Positions 17,566 through 26,974 of a stretch of 64,000 bases of DNA are shown in pieces; the first letter of the stretch is position 1; each line of letters opens with the position of its first letter. A program made the position numbers and the translations under genes. This stretch comes from an uncultured Pseudomonadales bacterium (GTDB taxonomy: Bacteria > Pseudomonadota > Gammaproteobacteria > Pseudomonadales > Cellvibrionaceae). Under the pieces are notes generated by a model. That model searched no databases. It was not told the DNA's origin and was given only the letters and a program-made list of their open reading frames with translations. The DNA is taken from positions 1 to 64,000 of the forward strand of contig CANLTI010000003.1 in assembly GCA_947494095.1 (NCBI GenBank). Direction: 5' to 3'.

Positions 17566-19053
17566 ATGTTTCTTTCCAGTATTTCCAGTCAGCCCGCTGG
17601 GTTAAGGCCTTTATTTTTTACCGAGGTCTGGGAGCGTATGAGCTACTACGGCATGCGCGCCATGCTAGTACTCTTTATGGTCGACGCCATTGAAAACGGC
17701 GGCTTGGGCATTACCGATAAAAATGCAGTAGCCATTTACGGTATTTATACCGCCGCAGTCTACTTACTCGCATTACCCGGTGGCTGGATTGCTGACAGGC
17801 TAATAGGCGCAAGGCGCTCTGTTTTTTGGGGCGGGGTTGTTATTGCCTCGGGGCACTTCACTATGGCTGTGCCGGGTTCATACTCCTTTTTTATTGGATT
17901 AATGCTCATTGCCGTTGGCACAGGCTTACTTAAGCCCAATATTGCCGGCCTTGTAAGCGCACTGTACGATGAAAACGATCGCCGCCGAGATGCGGGGTTT
18001 ACCTTGTTTTATATGGGTGTCAATTTAGGTGCAATCTTGGGCCCGCTTGTCTGCGGTGGCCTAGGCCAAAGTGATTTATTTGGCTGGCACTGGGGCTTTG
18101 GTGCAGCCGGCGTTGGTATGGTACTAGGCTTAATTATGTACCGCCGAGGCGAGCACAAGTTAGGTGATGCTGGTATGGCTGTCTCAGCGCCTTACGAGAA
18201 CCCCCAAAAAGCATGGACCATTATTTTAAGCGGCGCCGCTTTACTTATTTCCGTTTTTTCAGCCATTGCTTTAGGCTGGATTGATATCTCACCACAAGTA
18301 CTCGCCGTTTACACCGCACAATTTATTTCGGCTGTCTTCTTTTTGTACTTTGGTTATATTTTGTTTTTTGGGGGCCTAAACCCCCAAGAAAAAAAATCAT
18401 GCTACTTAATATTAACGCTATGCATTGCCTCCGCCATTTTTTGGTCGGGGTTCGAGCAAGCTGGCTCATCACTCAACCTATTTGCCGATCGCTATGTTGA
18501 TAACACTATTGACTCACTGTCGTTCACTATACCCTCAAGCTGGTATCAGTCGCTCAACCCTACCTTTATTGTATTGCTCGCGCCTTTATACAGCATGCTA
18601 TGGATTTGGCTGTCTAAACGCTTTTTAGAGCCCAGCTCACCGGTTAAATTTGCATTTGGCTTATTACTGCTTGCCGCGGGCTTTGCCGTCATGATTGTTG
18701 CCGCAAAAATTGTGACCGGCGGCGGCCTGGCGGCGCCTTATTGGTTAGTCCTTACTTACCTGTTACACACCATGGGCGAGCTATGCCTTAGCCCTGTAGG
18801 CTTAAGCGCCATTAGCCGCTTGTCACCTAAGTCTTATGTTGGCCAAATGATGGGGCTGTGGTTTTGCGCATCGGCTATCGGTAACATTCTTGCAGGCTTA
18901 CTTGCGGGTCACTTCGACAGTGAATCACTCCAAGACTTCCCTGATATTTACATGCAGATTGTTGTGCTTTGCGGTGTTGCGGGTATTTTGTTGCTGGTAT
19001 TTGCCAAGCCATTAAAGCGCCTAGACCCCTCAAACCAACAAAAAGAGAGCTAA
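17566..19053 (+). CDS. POT/PTR2-family proton-coupled peptide transporter
   Basis: The ATG at 17566 is chosen over an upstream TTG because AAGGT precedes it; this gives 495 residues, normal for the family. The ExxER motif appears as EVWERMSYYG near the N terminus and KPNIAGLVSALY near residue 130 is the PTR2 signature, followed by YMGVNLGAILGP. About 12-14 membrane helices are evident. Members import di- and tripeptides with protons. It diverges from the TonB receptor, fitting a route of exoprotease, outer-membrane uptake, then inner-membrane peptide uptake. Confidence 0.92.
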   Translation: MFLSSISSQPAGLRPLFFTEVWERMSYYGMRAMLVLFMVDAIENGGLGITDKNAVAIYGIYTAAVYLLALPGGWIADRLIGARRSVFWGGVVIASGHFTMAVPGSYSFFIGLMLIAVGTGLLKPNIAGLVSALYDENDRRRDAGFTLFYMGVNLGAILGPLVCGGLGQSDLFGWHWGFGAAGVGMVLGLIMYRRGEHKLGDAGMAVSAPYENPQKAWTIILSGAALLISVFSAIALGWIDISPQVLAVYTAQFISAVFFLYFGYILFFGGLNPQEKKSCYLILTLCIASAIFWSGFEQAGSSLNLFADRYVDNTIDSLSFTIPSSWYQSLNPTFIVLLAPLYSMLWIWLSKRFLEPSSPVKFAFGLLLLAAGFAVMIVAAKIVTGGGLAAPYWLVLTYLLHTMGELCLSPVGLSAISRLSPKSYVGQMMGLWFCASAIGNILAGLLAGHFDSESLQDFPDIYMQIVVLCGVAGILLLVFAKPLKRLDPSNQQKES

Positions 19054-19069
19054 CTCACCACTGTAAAGG

Positions 19070-19129
19070 CGCTTGCCGGCATAATGGCCGGCAAGCGTTG
19101 TGATAAACGGCTGCTCAACGCCTTTTTTT
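19070..19129 (+). terminator. Double hairpin with T run after the peptide transporter
   Basis: A perfect stem CGCTTGCCGGC / GCCGGCAAGCG (19070-19097) is followed by a second hairpin GCGTTG / CAACGC (19095-19121) that runs straight into seven T residues. The second is the likely terminator; the two share bases and may be mutually exclusive folds. Confidence 0.7.
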
Positions 19130-19713
19130 GGAGCACTCAAACTACCAAGTCGCGCATTCGCAATGAAGCCTGCACGCTAGCGTATAAAACTTTGATGACG
19201 GCGACTCACGCACCCAGCAATACGGTAAATAAAGCCTAAGCCGAGCAACACTCATCCCCTCCTACTCCACGCCCCACGCACAATCATGCCGTGACAGGCA
19301 CCATATAAGCTGCTATTGACAAGCTTCGCGCCAAACCTTTTTGACTCCGAGCTTTTAATTTTATTGTACTTTTAGCGCCTACCATCTCAAGCACTTTATG
19401 CAGCCCACTCCCAGTAATACACAACAAAATGAGGCGCACGCCAAAATGGTGCATAAACCATAATAAGCACCATAAAATAACAGTGGTATTTGACGACATT
19501 TCAGCAAGACGCACAAAAAGACTCCAAATTAGATTTTTCTCCCAATAAACCTTGCAAAATGAGTCAATTATTCTTTTTTGACCCCTTTAAGAGCCAAATA
19601 AAACGAATGTTTCAATAATGGTATAGCAATTGCGTTTCTAGAGTGTAAAACTGACCCGCATCAATTCGTGTCGTTGTATCGAATCCACTCTAATTAAGAG
19701 CAGTTGTACTAAA
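19130..19713. other. Intergenic region upstream of the ECF sigma gene (584 bp)
   Basis: No credible gene is seen; a 76-codon minus-strand frame lacks a ribosome site and resembles nothing. The region should hold the promoter of the sigma factor gene. No clear Fur box was recognised. Confidence 0.5.
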
Positions 19714-20256
19714 ATGCCTTTAACTGAACGCTTAGATTTAGAAGAACTATTTAATGAACATCGCAATAGGCTGACGTGCTATATTCGAAGGAAAACCCCG
19801 AATATGCAAGACGCTGAGGATATTGCTCAAAGCGCCTTTATGCAGGTACAGCTGGCGGCTAAGCAATATGACATCGTGAACCCTACGTCGTACTTATATC
19901 AAACGGCGTCAAATATTTTTATTGACATGAAGCGTCGACAAAAACTTCATGAGTCTTATATGTACTCCGCGATTGGCGCTACAGCAAACGAAAACAACAC
20001 AACCGACTCAGCCTACTCGGCACCAGGGCCTGATCGGGTAGTATCAGCCCAACATGAACTTACTCGTATTCAATCGGTCATATCGCGTATGCCCGAAAAG
20101 CAGCGCCGCGCCTTTCTTTTGCATCGCATAAAAGGCATGACATACAATGACATTGCTGCCACAATGAGCGTCTCCACGTCAAGCGTTGAAAAGTATATTT
20201 TTAATGCGTTAAAGCAATGCCGAAAAGAATTACTAGAAGACAACGAAACACTGTAA
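19714..20256 (+). CDS. FecI-type ECF RNA polymerase sigma factor
   Basis: This 180-residue protein has the region 2 of ECF sigma factors (FNEHRNRLTCYIRRKTPNMQDAEDIAQSAF, split here for description as about 14-45, with the DAEDIAQ motif) and region 4 with a helix-turn-helix (MTYNDIAATMSVSTSSVEKYI near 145-165). A loop of about 25 residues joins them. FecI-type factors direct transcription of a partner TonB receptor gene when released by FecR. The FecR-like gene and a TonB receptor with STN domain follow on the same strand, so this is a standard cell-surface signalling set. Confidence 0.92.
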   Translation: MPLTERLDLEELFNEHRNRLTCYIRRKTPNMQDAEDIAQSAFMQVQLAAKQYDIVNPTSYLYQTASNIFIDMKRRQKLHESYMYSAIGATANENNTTDSAYSAPGPDRVVSAQHELTRIQSVISRMPEKQRRAFLLHRIKGMTYNDIAATMSVSTSSVEKYIFNALKQCRKELLEDNETL

Positions 20257-20353
20257 TACAGCGCGATTTAGCTGCTAGTATTAGTTAGCACCCCATCATA
20301 AGATGCCTTCACTTGGCGAATAAGCGCCTGGCATCCAATGCCTAAACTCTTAT

Positions 20354-21346
20354 ATGATTACTATGAAATCATCATCCAGCGACCAACTACTCGAAGAAGC
20401 CGCTCAATGGGTTAGCGTACTGAATACAGGCTCACCGAAGGTGGCTGACAATCAAGCTTTTTTAAAGTGGATCAACGCCAGCTCAAAACACCAGCAAGCC
20501 TACCAAAAGATGACCGAAGCCTGGCAGCTCACCAGTCAATTGGATCAAATACCCGAGTTCATCCATGAAATTGACCAAAATTGCACCCAGCGCGCAGCAC
20601 CTCACAACTACGCCCACTTTTTTGCATTTGCCGCTTGCTTGCTACTGATGATTGGCGCCTTCAGCCTCAACTATCTTCCCGCTCAATACGAGCCGCAACT
20701 ACAATCATTCAGCACTGCCGTTGGCGAAACCAAAAGCATTACACTAAAAGATGGCTCGGTTCTCTCGTTAAATACCGATACCCAAATTGATATCCGCTTT
20801 ACGGCCAAACAACGCTACCTTAAACTCATTAAGGGCGAAGCCTTATTTGATGTGGCTAGCAACCCCGACCGCCCCTTTATTGTCAATACCGGAGATGGCC
20901 GCGTACAAGCTGTTGGCACAGCGTTTAATATTAAAAAACAAGCTCGCACTACCTCTGTCACGATTACCGAAGGCGTCGTACTCATAGAAACTAACGGTAT
21001 CAATCAGAGTATACAAGTCACTGCCAATCACCATGTTGTCCTTGAACCCTATCATACGCCCGTTGTGCATAACGCCAATATTGGCCGCCTGCTCGCATGG
21101 CAAAACCAACAGCTAATTTACTCGCAAGCCCCACTCAAGCAAGTCATCGAAGACTTAAACCGCTACTTAGCGGTGCCTGTCTCACTTGCCCCGGTATCGA
21201 CATTCGATACCGGGGCAATTGACGCATTAAAAGTGGATGGCACACTCAATGTTAATGACCCTGAAGAGGCGCTCACCGCTCTTCTTGCAAGCTTTGATTT
21301 GGAGCTGGTTAATAATGGGCACAACCCGCAAATCAGGCTGCAGTAA
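20354..21346 (+). CDS. FecR-type anti-sigma / transmembrane regulator
   Basis: The 330-residue protein has a cytoplasmic N-terminal DUF4880 region (EEAAQWVSVLNTG, FLKWINASSKHQQAY), one membrane helix near residues 85-102, and a periplasmic FecR domain (GETKSITLKDGSVLSLNTDT and EGEALFDV-type motif KLIKGEALFDVA). The C-terminal segment resembles the small secretin/TonB short N-terminal fold (QAPLKQVIEDLNRYL). It would hold the sigma factor inactive until the downstream TonB receptor signals through its own STN domain. It begins 97 bp after the sigma gene; the ATG at 20354 or that at 20363 may be used. Confidence 0.92.
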   Translation: MITMKSSSSDQLLEEAAQWVSVLNTGSPKVADNQAFLKWINASSKHQQAYQKMTEAWQLTSQLDQIPEFIHEIDQNCTQRAAPHNYAHFFAFAACLLLMIGAFSLNYLPAQYEPQLQSFSTAVGETKSITLKDGSVLSLNTDTQIDIRFTAKQRYLKLIKGEALFDVASNPDRPFIVNTGDGRVQAVGTAFNIKKQARTTSVTITEGVVLIETNGINQSIQVTANHHVVLEPYHTPVVHNANIGRLLAWQNQQLIYSQAPLKQVIEDLNRYLAVPVSLAPVSTFDTGAIDALKVDGTLNVNDPEEALTALLASFDLELVNNGHNPQIRLQ

Positions 21347-21404
21347 ATGCGCCCATCTTTGTGGTTTAACTCATTAATTTAGCGCCAAAGCCGGCCACTT
21401 TGCT

Positions 21405-24400
21405 GTGAAAACTCTCGGTTTTACGCCTATGCATTATGCTAGGCGACTCTCGCCTCTAAAAATATTCGCACTTTTTTTTGCTGGCATTTGCAGATGCTGG
21501 GGCGGCGACCTCGACACTGAGTACCCACTACACATACAAACAGACCAGTTGGCAGTGGCTCTTGTAGAGCTGGGTATGCAAACCAATACCAACATCCTTA
21601 TTGTTGATGATATCGCAGCTGATATACACATCGCACGCCTAACCGGCCTGCACAGCACGCGTGCGGCGCTAACCGCGCTGCTCAAAAATTCAGACTACCA
21701 ATACAAAGAAGTCGGCAAACAATCCATTGCCATTATCCGCAATAAAACAGCGCCTCAGGCGCGCGCACCTCTTGAATTAAACCGTGCCAACACCATTGAA
21801 ACCATCGAGGTCTTGGGTCACTGGTTGACCGGCTCACACATTCGCAAAACTCAAGACAACGCCATTGCGCCTATCGATATTATTAGCGCCGAACAACTGG
21901 CCCGATCAGGCACGCAATCTCTCGCTGAACTTTTAAAGTTTATCCCCTCCGTCTCTGGCAACTCGACCAGCACAGCGGTCTCTAATGGCGGTGACGGCAC
22001 CACAAAAGTGGCTTTGCGGGGACTACCAGCCAACAATACATTAGTGCTTGTCAACGGCCAGCGTGCAGTCTTTGATGGCTTAGCCGGTGATTCCGTTGAC
22101 CTCAACACTATGGCTCCCATTGCTATTCAATCACTCGACATCTATAAAGATGGCGCCTCGGCCATTTACGGCTCAGATGCGATTGCAGGTGTCATCAATA
22201 TCCATATGCTAGAGCGCTATAACGGCATAAAACTTGAGCATTACAATGGCATCACCAGCAAAGGCGATACCCAGACCAAAAGCACCAATGGATTAATCGG
22301 GAAGACAAGCGATACACAATCCGCTTTATTGGCCTTATCTTATTATCGCCAAGACGGATTATTTAGCCGAGACAGAGCATTAAGCGCCAGCGCTGATGGC
22401 CGCACACAAGGAGGCCAAGATAAGCGCGTGAGCGCCTCGCCCTATACGAGCATCACGCTGCCAGATGGGCGAAATTTAATTTTAAATGAAACACCTCAAA
22501 TAAGCCAAGATGCACCTAATACTCACTCAGTGCAACCAACAAGCGATGATTATCGCCCAATGACACCCGAAGACCTTTTTGACTTCCGCGAACAGACATC
22601 CACGATATCACCCTCAAGTCGCCTAAGCTTATACGGCAATACCCAATACAGCATTGATGATCACTTAACTGTGCAAAGCTTTATCCTTTTTAGCCAAACA
22701 AAAGCCGCTATCACACTCGCATCAACCCCGATTTACACCGCTTTTTTACCCGAGCCTATTACCGTAAGCGAAAGCAATATTTACAACCCTTTTAACGTAG
22801 ATATTCCAGATCTCCGACGCCGACTGATAGAGTTAGAGCCACGCACACAAGTGAACAAAGCCAATAGCCTTTACACTAATATTGGCTTCCAGCACCACAC
22901 CGGCCAACAAACAATAAAAACGCATTTTTTTTGGAATACCACGCAAGCCGAAGAGCATCGTGACAATTTAATAAACGCCAACCGGTTAAGCCTGGCCCTT
23001 GGGCCCAGCAGCAACTGCTTAGGTGGCGACATCGACGGTTGCACGCCGATCAATCTCTTCGCCGCGCCACAAACCATACCTCAAGAGCAATTAACCTTTA
23101 TTAAAACAGCAGAGGCCGCAAAAGGCGAAAGCCATATTTACGGATTTAATGCGCACCTCAATAAACGCGTAGCTTGGCAAGCAAGAAATATCGATTACGC
23201 TATTGGCATTAATGCACGCAAAGAGCGATCAGAGTTCAAACCCAACAGCAATAATAGTCAATCAACTATTGGCTCAGTGGTCAAGGCACCCGTACAAAGC
23301 ACCCGCTCTATTTTTGAAATATTCTCAGAACTCTATATTCCCTTATTGGATAAGCCACCCAAAAACACCCTATTTGATATTGAATTAGCCGCCCGCTACA
23401 CACAATCAAGTAGTACTACTGATAACCTAGCCCCCAAAATAGGCCTACGCTTTTCATTAACGCCCACTATATTAATACGCGCAACTTACTCCCGAGGCTT
23501 TCGCACACCCAGTATTCGTGAGCTCTATACCGAAGGCACACTCGAATACAGTGCATTAAATGACCCTTGCTCACTCACTCAAAATATCGATACCTATACC
23601 GGCTGCACAACCCTAAGCGACTCAAGCCTTAATCAATTTTTAGTGCGCTATAGCGGATCAGCTCACTTAAAACCCGAAGTATCTAGCAATTATATTTTAG
23701 GCCTACATGCAACGCCTGCAACCATTCCCAATCTATCTTTTTCTATTGATGCTTATAGCATCGACGTTAAAAATGTGATTAATGCTAGCCCTCAAACCAT
23801 TATTGATGAAAACGCACGCACCGGTGCCTTTAAAGACTTTGTGAACCGCGATAGCAACGGAAATATTACCCTTGTTAATGCGCCACTGATCAATATTGGA
23901 GACCGCCAAGTCATCGGGGCTGATATCAACTTACGCTATCACCCAACGCCGCACGCCACCCAATACACTTTAAGCGCTTCTTATTTACACAGTTACCGCA
24001 ACCATATTAACGATCGCTCAGCCAACAATGAGCTTGCCGGGACCTTTAGAGATATCGCCGAGTCAGGTGACGGCGCCCTACCTCACTGGAAAATAAACAC
24101 AGGATTTCACTTCCCTTTCAAAAACTTCATTGTAAACTATGCTATAAACTATATCGGTGCGATGTCAGAGTCTTACCGCAATACGCCAAGCGATACCAAT
24201 ACACGCCGTATCTCTTCTTGGGTCACCCATGATGCACAACTACGCTACGCAACATCGACACACCCATTTTATGTGTCACTGGGAATAAAAAATTTATTAG
24301 ATCGACAGCCACCTTTTATTGCCTCGGCCTTTAATGACAATTACGATGCGAGAACCTATGACCTAAAAGGTCGCTATCTTTATATGACTGTCGGTGCTGA

Positions 24401-24407
24401 ATTTTAA
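21405..24407 (+). CDS. TonB-dependent receptor with N-terminal STN signalling domain
   Basis: This about 1000-residue protein starts at GTG 21405 or ATG 21429; neither has a strong ribosome site. A signal peptide (LKIFALFFAGICRC) is followed by an STN domain (about 45-115: LAVALVELGMQTNTNILIV, LTALLKNSDYQYK), the part that contacts FecR. The plug has LAELLKFIPSVSG and VALRGLPANNTLVLVNGQR, then DGASAIYGSDAIAGVINI. The barrel ends in MTVGAEF. It completes the sigma/anti-sigma/receptor trio and should control its own expression on ligand binding. The ligand is not evident; no siderophore, heme or sugar genes lie adjacent. Confidence 0.9.
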   Translation: MKTLGFTPMHYARRLSPLKIFALFFAGICRCWGGDLDTEYPLHIQTDQLAVALVELGMQTNTNILIVDDIAADIHIARLTGLHSTRAALTALLKNSDYQYKEVGKQSIAIIRNKTAPQARAPLELNRANTIETIEVLGHWLTGSHIRKTQDNAIAPIDIISAEQLARSGTQSLAELLKFIPSVSGNSTSTAVSNGGDGTTKVALRGLPANNTLVLVNGQRAVFDGLAGDSVDLNTMAPIAIQSLDIYKDGASAIYGSDAIAGVINIHMLERYNGIKLEHYNGITSKGDTQTKSTNGLIGKTSDTQSALLALSYYRQDGLFSRDRALSASADGRTQGGQDKRVSASPYTSITLPDGRNLILNETPQISQDAPNTHSVQPTSDDYRPMTPEDLFDFREQTSTISPSSRLSLYGNTQYSIDDHLTVQSFILFSQTKAAITLASTPIYTAFLPEPITVSESNIYNPFNVDIPDLRRRLIELEPRTQVNKANSLYTNIGFQHHTGQQTIKTHFFWNTTQAEEHRDNLINANRLSLALGPSSNCLGGDIDGCTPINLFAAPQTIPQEQLTFIKTAEAAKGESHIYGFNAHLNKRVAWQARNIDYAIGINARKERSEFKPNSNNSQSTIGSVVKAPVQSTRSIFEIFSELYIPLLDKPPKNTLFDIELAARYTQSSSTTDNLAPKIGLRFSLTPTILIRATYSRGFRTPSIRELYTEGTLEYSALNDPCSLTQNIDTYTGCTTLSDSSLNQFLVRYSGSAHLKPEVSSNYILGLHATPATIPNLSFSIDAYSIDVKNVINASPQTIIDENARTGAFKDFVNRDSNGNITLVNAPLINIGDRQVIGADINLRYHPTPHATQYTLSASYLHSYRNHINDRSANNELAGTFRDIAESGDGALPHWKINTGFHFPFKNFIVNYAINYIGAMSESYRNTPSDTNTRRISSWVTHDAQLRYATSTHPFYVSLGIKNLLDRQPPFIASAFNDNYDARTYDLKGRYLYMTVGAEF

Positions 24408-24489
24408 TATACTCTAAAACCTTGTACCTTTGCTAGACTAACACCACCGCCCGACAATCAGCGTTTGACGCTCTCGAGTTTGATGCAAT

Positions 24490-24651
24490 GTAACTATTCA
24501 GAGGTACCGAAATTAGGCGCTAATGAATCATTGACTGGGCCGCTCAAGCCATCCCTGGTCGCTATATAAGCGCTCCCGGCGCTTAAATGCCCAGAAAATA
24601 ATCCATCAGCACCCTATGAGGTGAAGTTTATCAGCCGAGCTGAATAGTTAC
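24490..24651 (+). mobile_element. Family-A MITE-like element, copy A2
   Basis: At 162 bp this copy lacks the central segment of longer copies but keeps both ends: GTAACTATTCAG and CTGAATAGTTAC, though the inner right part reads CCGAGC. A perfect 8-bp duplication GATGCAAT flanks it (24482-24489 and 24652-24659). It sits about 80 bp after the TonB receptor stop codon. The 24660-24786 stretch after it has no feature I can name. Confidence 0.85.
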
Positions 24652-24786
24652 GATGCAATGAAGGCTAATTAGGTACATCAATTGAATATTGTAGCGATCG
24701 ACCGGCTATTAAGACCCTATAAGGGTGATAGCACTAATACAATGTGTCAGATACAATGCCTCCGATAGTCGAGCATTCACAAACCT

Positions 24787-24834
24787 AAAAAAGCAAAAAA
24801 GCAAAAAAGCAAAAAAGCAAAAAAGCAAAAAAGC
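24787..24834 (+). repeat. Octamer tandem repeat (GCAAAAAA), five full units
   Basis: GC dinucleotides recur every 8 bp from 24793 to 24834 within runs of A. It is about 120 bp upstream of the marC start codon and so could lie in or near its promoter. Slipped-strand changes here would alter spacing by 8 bp. Confidence 0.9.
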
Positions 24835-24951
24835 ACTCTGGCATACAACGCCTAATATCAAAAATCAATTACCCTATAATATAACCCAATAACCTACCAA
24901 TCTCGATTCACGAGATTAAGGTCATCACCTGATTTTACAAGGCCCCCTACA

Positions 24952-25557
24952 ATGGAACTATCTGCTGCAATATTAACGATTTTTTTTGTGATTGACCCAA
25001 TCGGTAACATTCCTATTTTTCTTAGCGTTTTGTCACGTGTCGAAAAAAAGCAGCGTCAAAAAGTACTACTGCGTGAAATGATTATTGGTTTTTTGATTTT
25101 ATTAAGCTTTTTGATAGCAGGTAAATATATACTCGAAGCCTTACATTTAAGTGTGGCCGCACTACAGCTTTCCGGCGCCGTTGTACTGTTTTTAATTGCG
25201 CTCAGCTTAGTATTTCCGGGCGATCGGTCACTATTTAAAGTAGACGGGCAAGGAACACCACTGATTGTACCGCTTGCTGTACCACTCATTGCCGGCCCAT
25301 CAACCATTGCTGTCTTAATTTTAATGGCCAGCAGCGAGCCTGCGCGCATGCATATTTGGGTGCTTGCACTCACGATTGCATGGGGTGCCTCGGTGGCGAT
25401 ATTAATGGGCGCTCAACCGATTGCTTCACTGATCGGTAAACGGGGCATTAGTGCGCTTGAGAAGCTCGTTGGCATGCTACTGATTATGGTTTCTGCGCAA
25501 ATGTTTATCGATAGTATTGGCCTTGCCTTAAAAACCTGGGGTATTACCCCCGCCTAA
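24952..25557 (+). CDS. MarC/YhgN-family inner-membrane protein
   Basis: The 201-residue protein has six predicted membrane helices and the family motifs FFVIDPIGNIPIF at the N terminus and PLAVPLIAGPSTIA near residue 105. Members of UPF0056/MarC have no firmly established function; some (AzlC-unrelated, SnatA) have been reported as amino-acid transporters. AAGG lies 10 bp before the ATG. It is monocistronic, between a tandem-repeat region and a strong terminator. Confidence 0.9.
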   Translation: MELSAAILTIFFVIDPIGNIPIFLSVLSRVEKKQRQKVLLREMIIGFLILLSFLIAGKYILEALHLSVAALQLSGAVVLFLIALSLVFPGDRSLFKVDGQGTPLIVPLAVPLIAGPSTIAVLILMASSEPARMHIWVLALTIAWGASVAILMGAQPIASLIGKRGISALEKLVGMLLIMVSAQMFIDSIGLALKTWGITPA

Positions 25558-25760
25558 TCGATCTTCACTTGTGCCTTACATCCGCATGTAATATTGGCAA
25601 TATTGCTAACGGCTTCCTTAACAGGGAGGCCTACGGGCTAAAAAACACCCTACCCATATGTTTTTTTATTGGGTAGCCTCAACATATATGACACATAACC
25701 CTAGCCCAATAGCCACTCACGCCACCATTAATAGTTAACAAAAGTGCTATCAGCAGATAT

Positions 25761-25807
25761 AAAAAAACCGCATCGTCGCCATTAGCTGGCGACGATGCGG
25801 TTTTTTT
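25761..25807. terminator. Strong bidirectional intrinsic terminator
   Basis: A perfect stem of 20 pairs, seven of them A:T at the base, has the GC core CCGCATCGTCGCC / GGCGACGATGCGG and a 7-base loop. It separates marC from the convergent dehydrogenase gene and can serve both. Confidence 0.95.
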
Positions 25808-25847
25808 ATATACAGGCGATCAGGCTAACTAAGAGCTCGCCGGCGCC

Positions 25848-26972
25848 TTAAACCGTAATGGCCACTGGATCAGCCGGATTAGTTACTCGCGCTGCCGTCG
25901 CTCTAGGCGCAATATTTTTGTCTCGTGCGCGCTCGATGACCTCTTGAGCCATAAGCTCAGCCACTTGGAAGGTGGGCATAGCGTCGGCATCAGAACGTGC
26001 AAAAATTTCAAGTAATGTACTCGAAATACCCACTACACGACTATTTACCGCATCCGAACTCTCACCCTTACGACCCATGCCGACTTCAATAATACCACCA
26101 GCATTAATCACGAAGTCAGGGGCATAAAGAATACCGCGCTCAAATAAACGACGCCCTTCTTCAGATGTGGCCAACTGGTTATTGGCCGCACCAGCGACAA
26201 TAGACACATCCAATTGCTCGCATGTCGTCTCATTAACAGCAGCACCCAGAGCACAAGGACAAAAAATATCGGCAGGCCTTGTTACTACATCGCTCGCGCT
26301 AACTGCAACAGCACCCAGCTCTTTGACCGCACGCGCTTGACGCTCGGGCACTGGGTCATACACATAAATATTCGCTCCTGCCTCTGCAAGATGTTTAGCA
26401 ACGCGAAAACCCACATGGCCCAAGCCTTGAATATTGACATTTAAGCCCTCTAGGCTTTCTTTACCAAACTTGTGCATAACACTCGCCTGAATCCCCATAA
26501 GCACACCATAAGCGGTTGCCGGTGAAGGGTCTCCATCGTTTTGCTCCCACAAGCGGTTTTCTTGTACTGTGGTTCCTACAATATGATCGCTATGCTCCTG
26601 CATCGCCTTCATATCAGCCACTGAAGTGCCTGAGTCCTCTGCGGCAACATAACGCCCCCCCAGCTGGTTAATCGATTCGGCCATCGCCTTTAGTAGCTCA
26701 GGGGTTTTATCTTTCATAGGGTCGCCAATGATGACTGACTTACCGCCACCAATATCCAAGCCCGCTAACGCGCACTTATAGCTCATACCTTTTGATAAGC
26801 GCAAAGCATCTTTGAGCGCATCATCAAAAGAAGCGTAAGGCCACATACGACACCCACCCATGGCATCACCTAATGCTGTGTCATGCAGCGCAATGATCGC
26901 CCGCAATCCGCTTTTACGATCATGAAAAAAATGTACTTGCTCATGCTCGGGGGTTTCTTGGGATGTATACAT
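25848..26972 (-). CDS. Leu/Phe/Val-type amino acid dehydrogenase
   Basis: At 374 residues this fits the Glu/Leu/Phe/Val dehydrogenase family, which oxidatively deaminates amino acids with NAD. The catalytic block GMSYKCALAGLDIGGGKS (near 62-79) holds both conserved lysines; the variant matches leucine/valine dehydrogenases rather than glutamate dehydrogenase. A Rossmann motif GLGHVGFRVA lies near residue 188. The C-terminal region INAGGIIEVGMG is also conserved. Only 2 bp separate it from the upstream DMT exporter gene, so they form one operon, divergent from an Lrp regulator. Leucine, valine or phenylalanine preference cannot be decided from sequence alone. Confidence 0.9.
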   Translation of the reverse strand: MYTSQETPEHEQVHFFHDRKSGLRAIIALHDTALGDAMGGCRMWPYASFDDALKDALRLSKGMSYKCALAGLDIGGGKSVIIGDPMKDKTPELLKAMAESINQLGGRYVAAEDSGTSVADMKAMQEHSDHIVGTTVQENRLWEQNDGDPSPATAYGVLMGIQASVMHKFGKESLEGLNVNIQGLGHVGFRVAKHLAEAGANIYVYDPVPERQARAVKELGAVAVSASDVVTRPADIFCPCALGAAVNETTCEQLDVSIVAGAANNQLATSEEGRRLFERGILYAPDFVINAGGIIEVGMGRKGESSDAVNSRVVGISSTLLEIFARSDADAMPTFQVAELMAQEVIERARDKNIAPRATAARVTNPADPVAITV

Positions 26973-26974
26973 AC

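Noticed and set aside
19284..19514. Minus-strand frame of 76 codons upstream of the sigma factor gene
   Set aside because: No ribosome site, biased composition with no recognisable motif, and it fills a likely promoter region.
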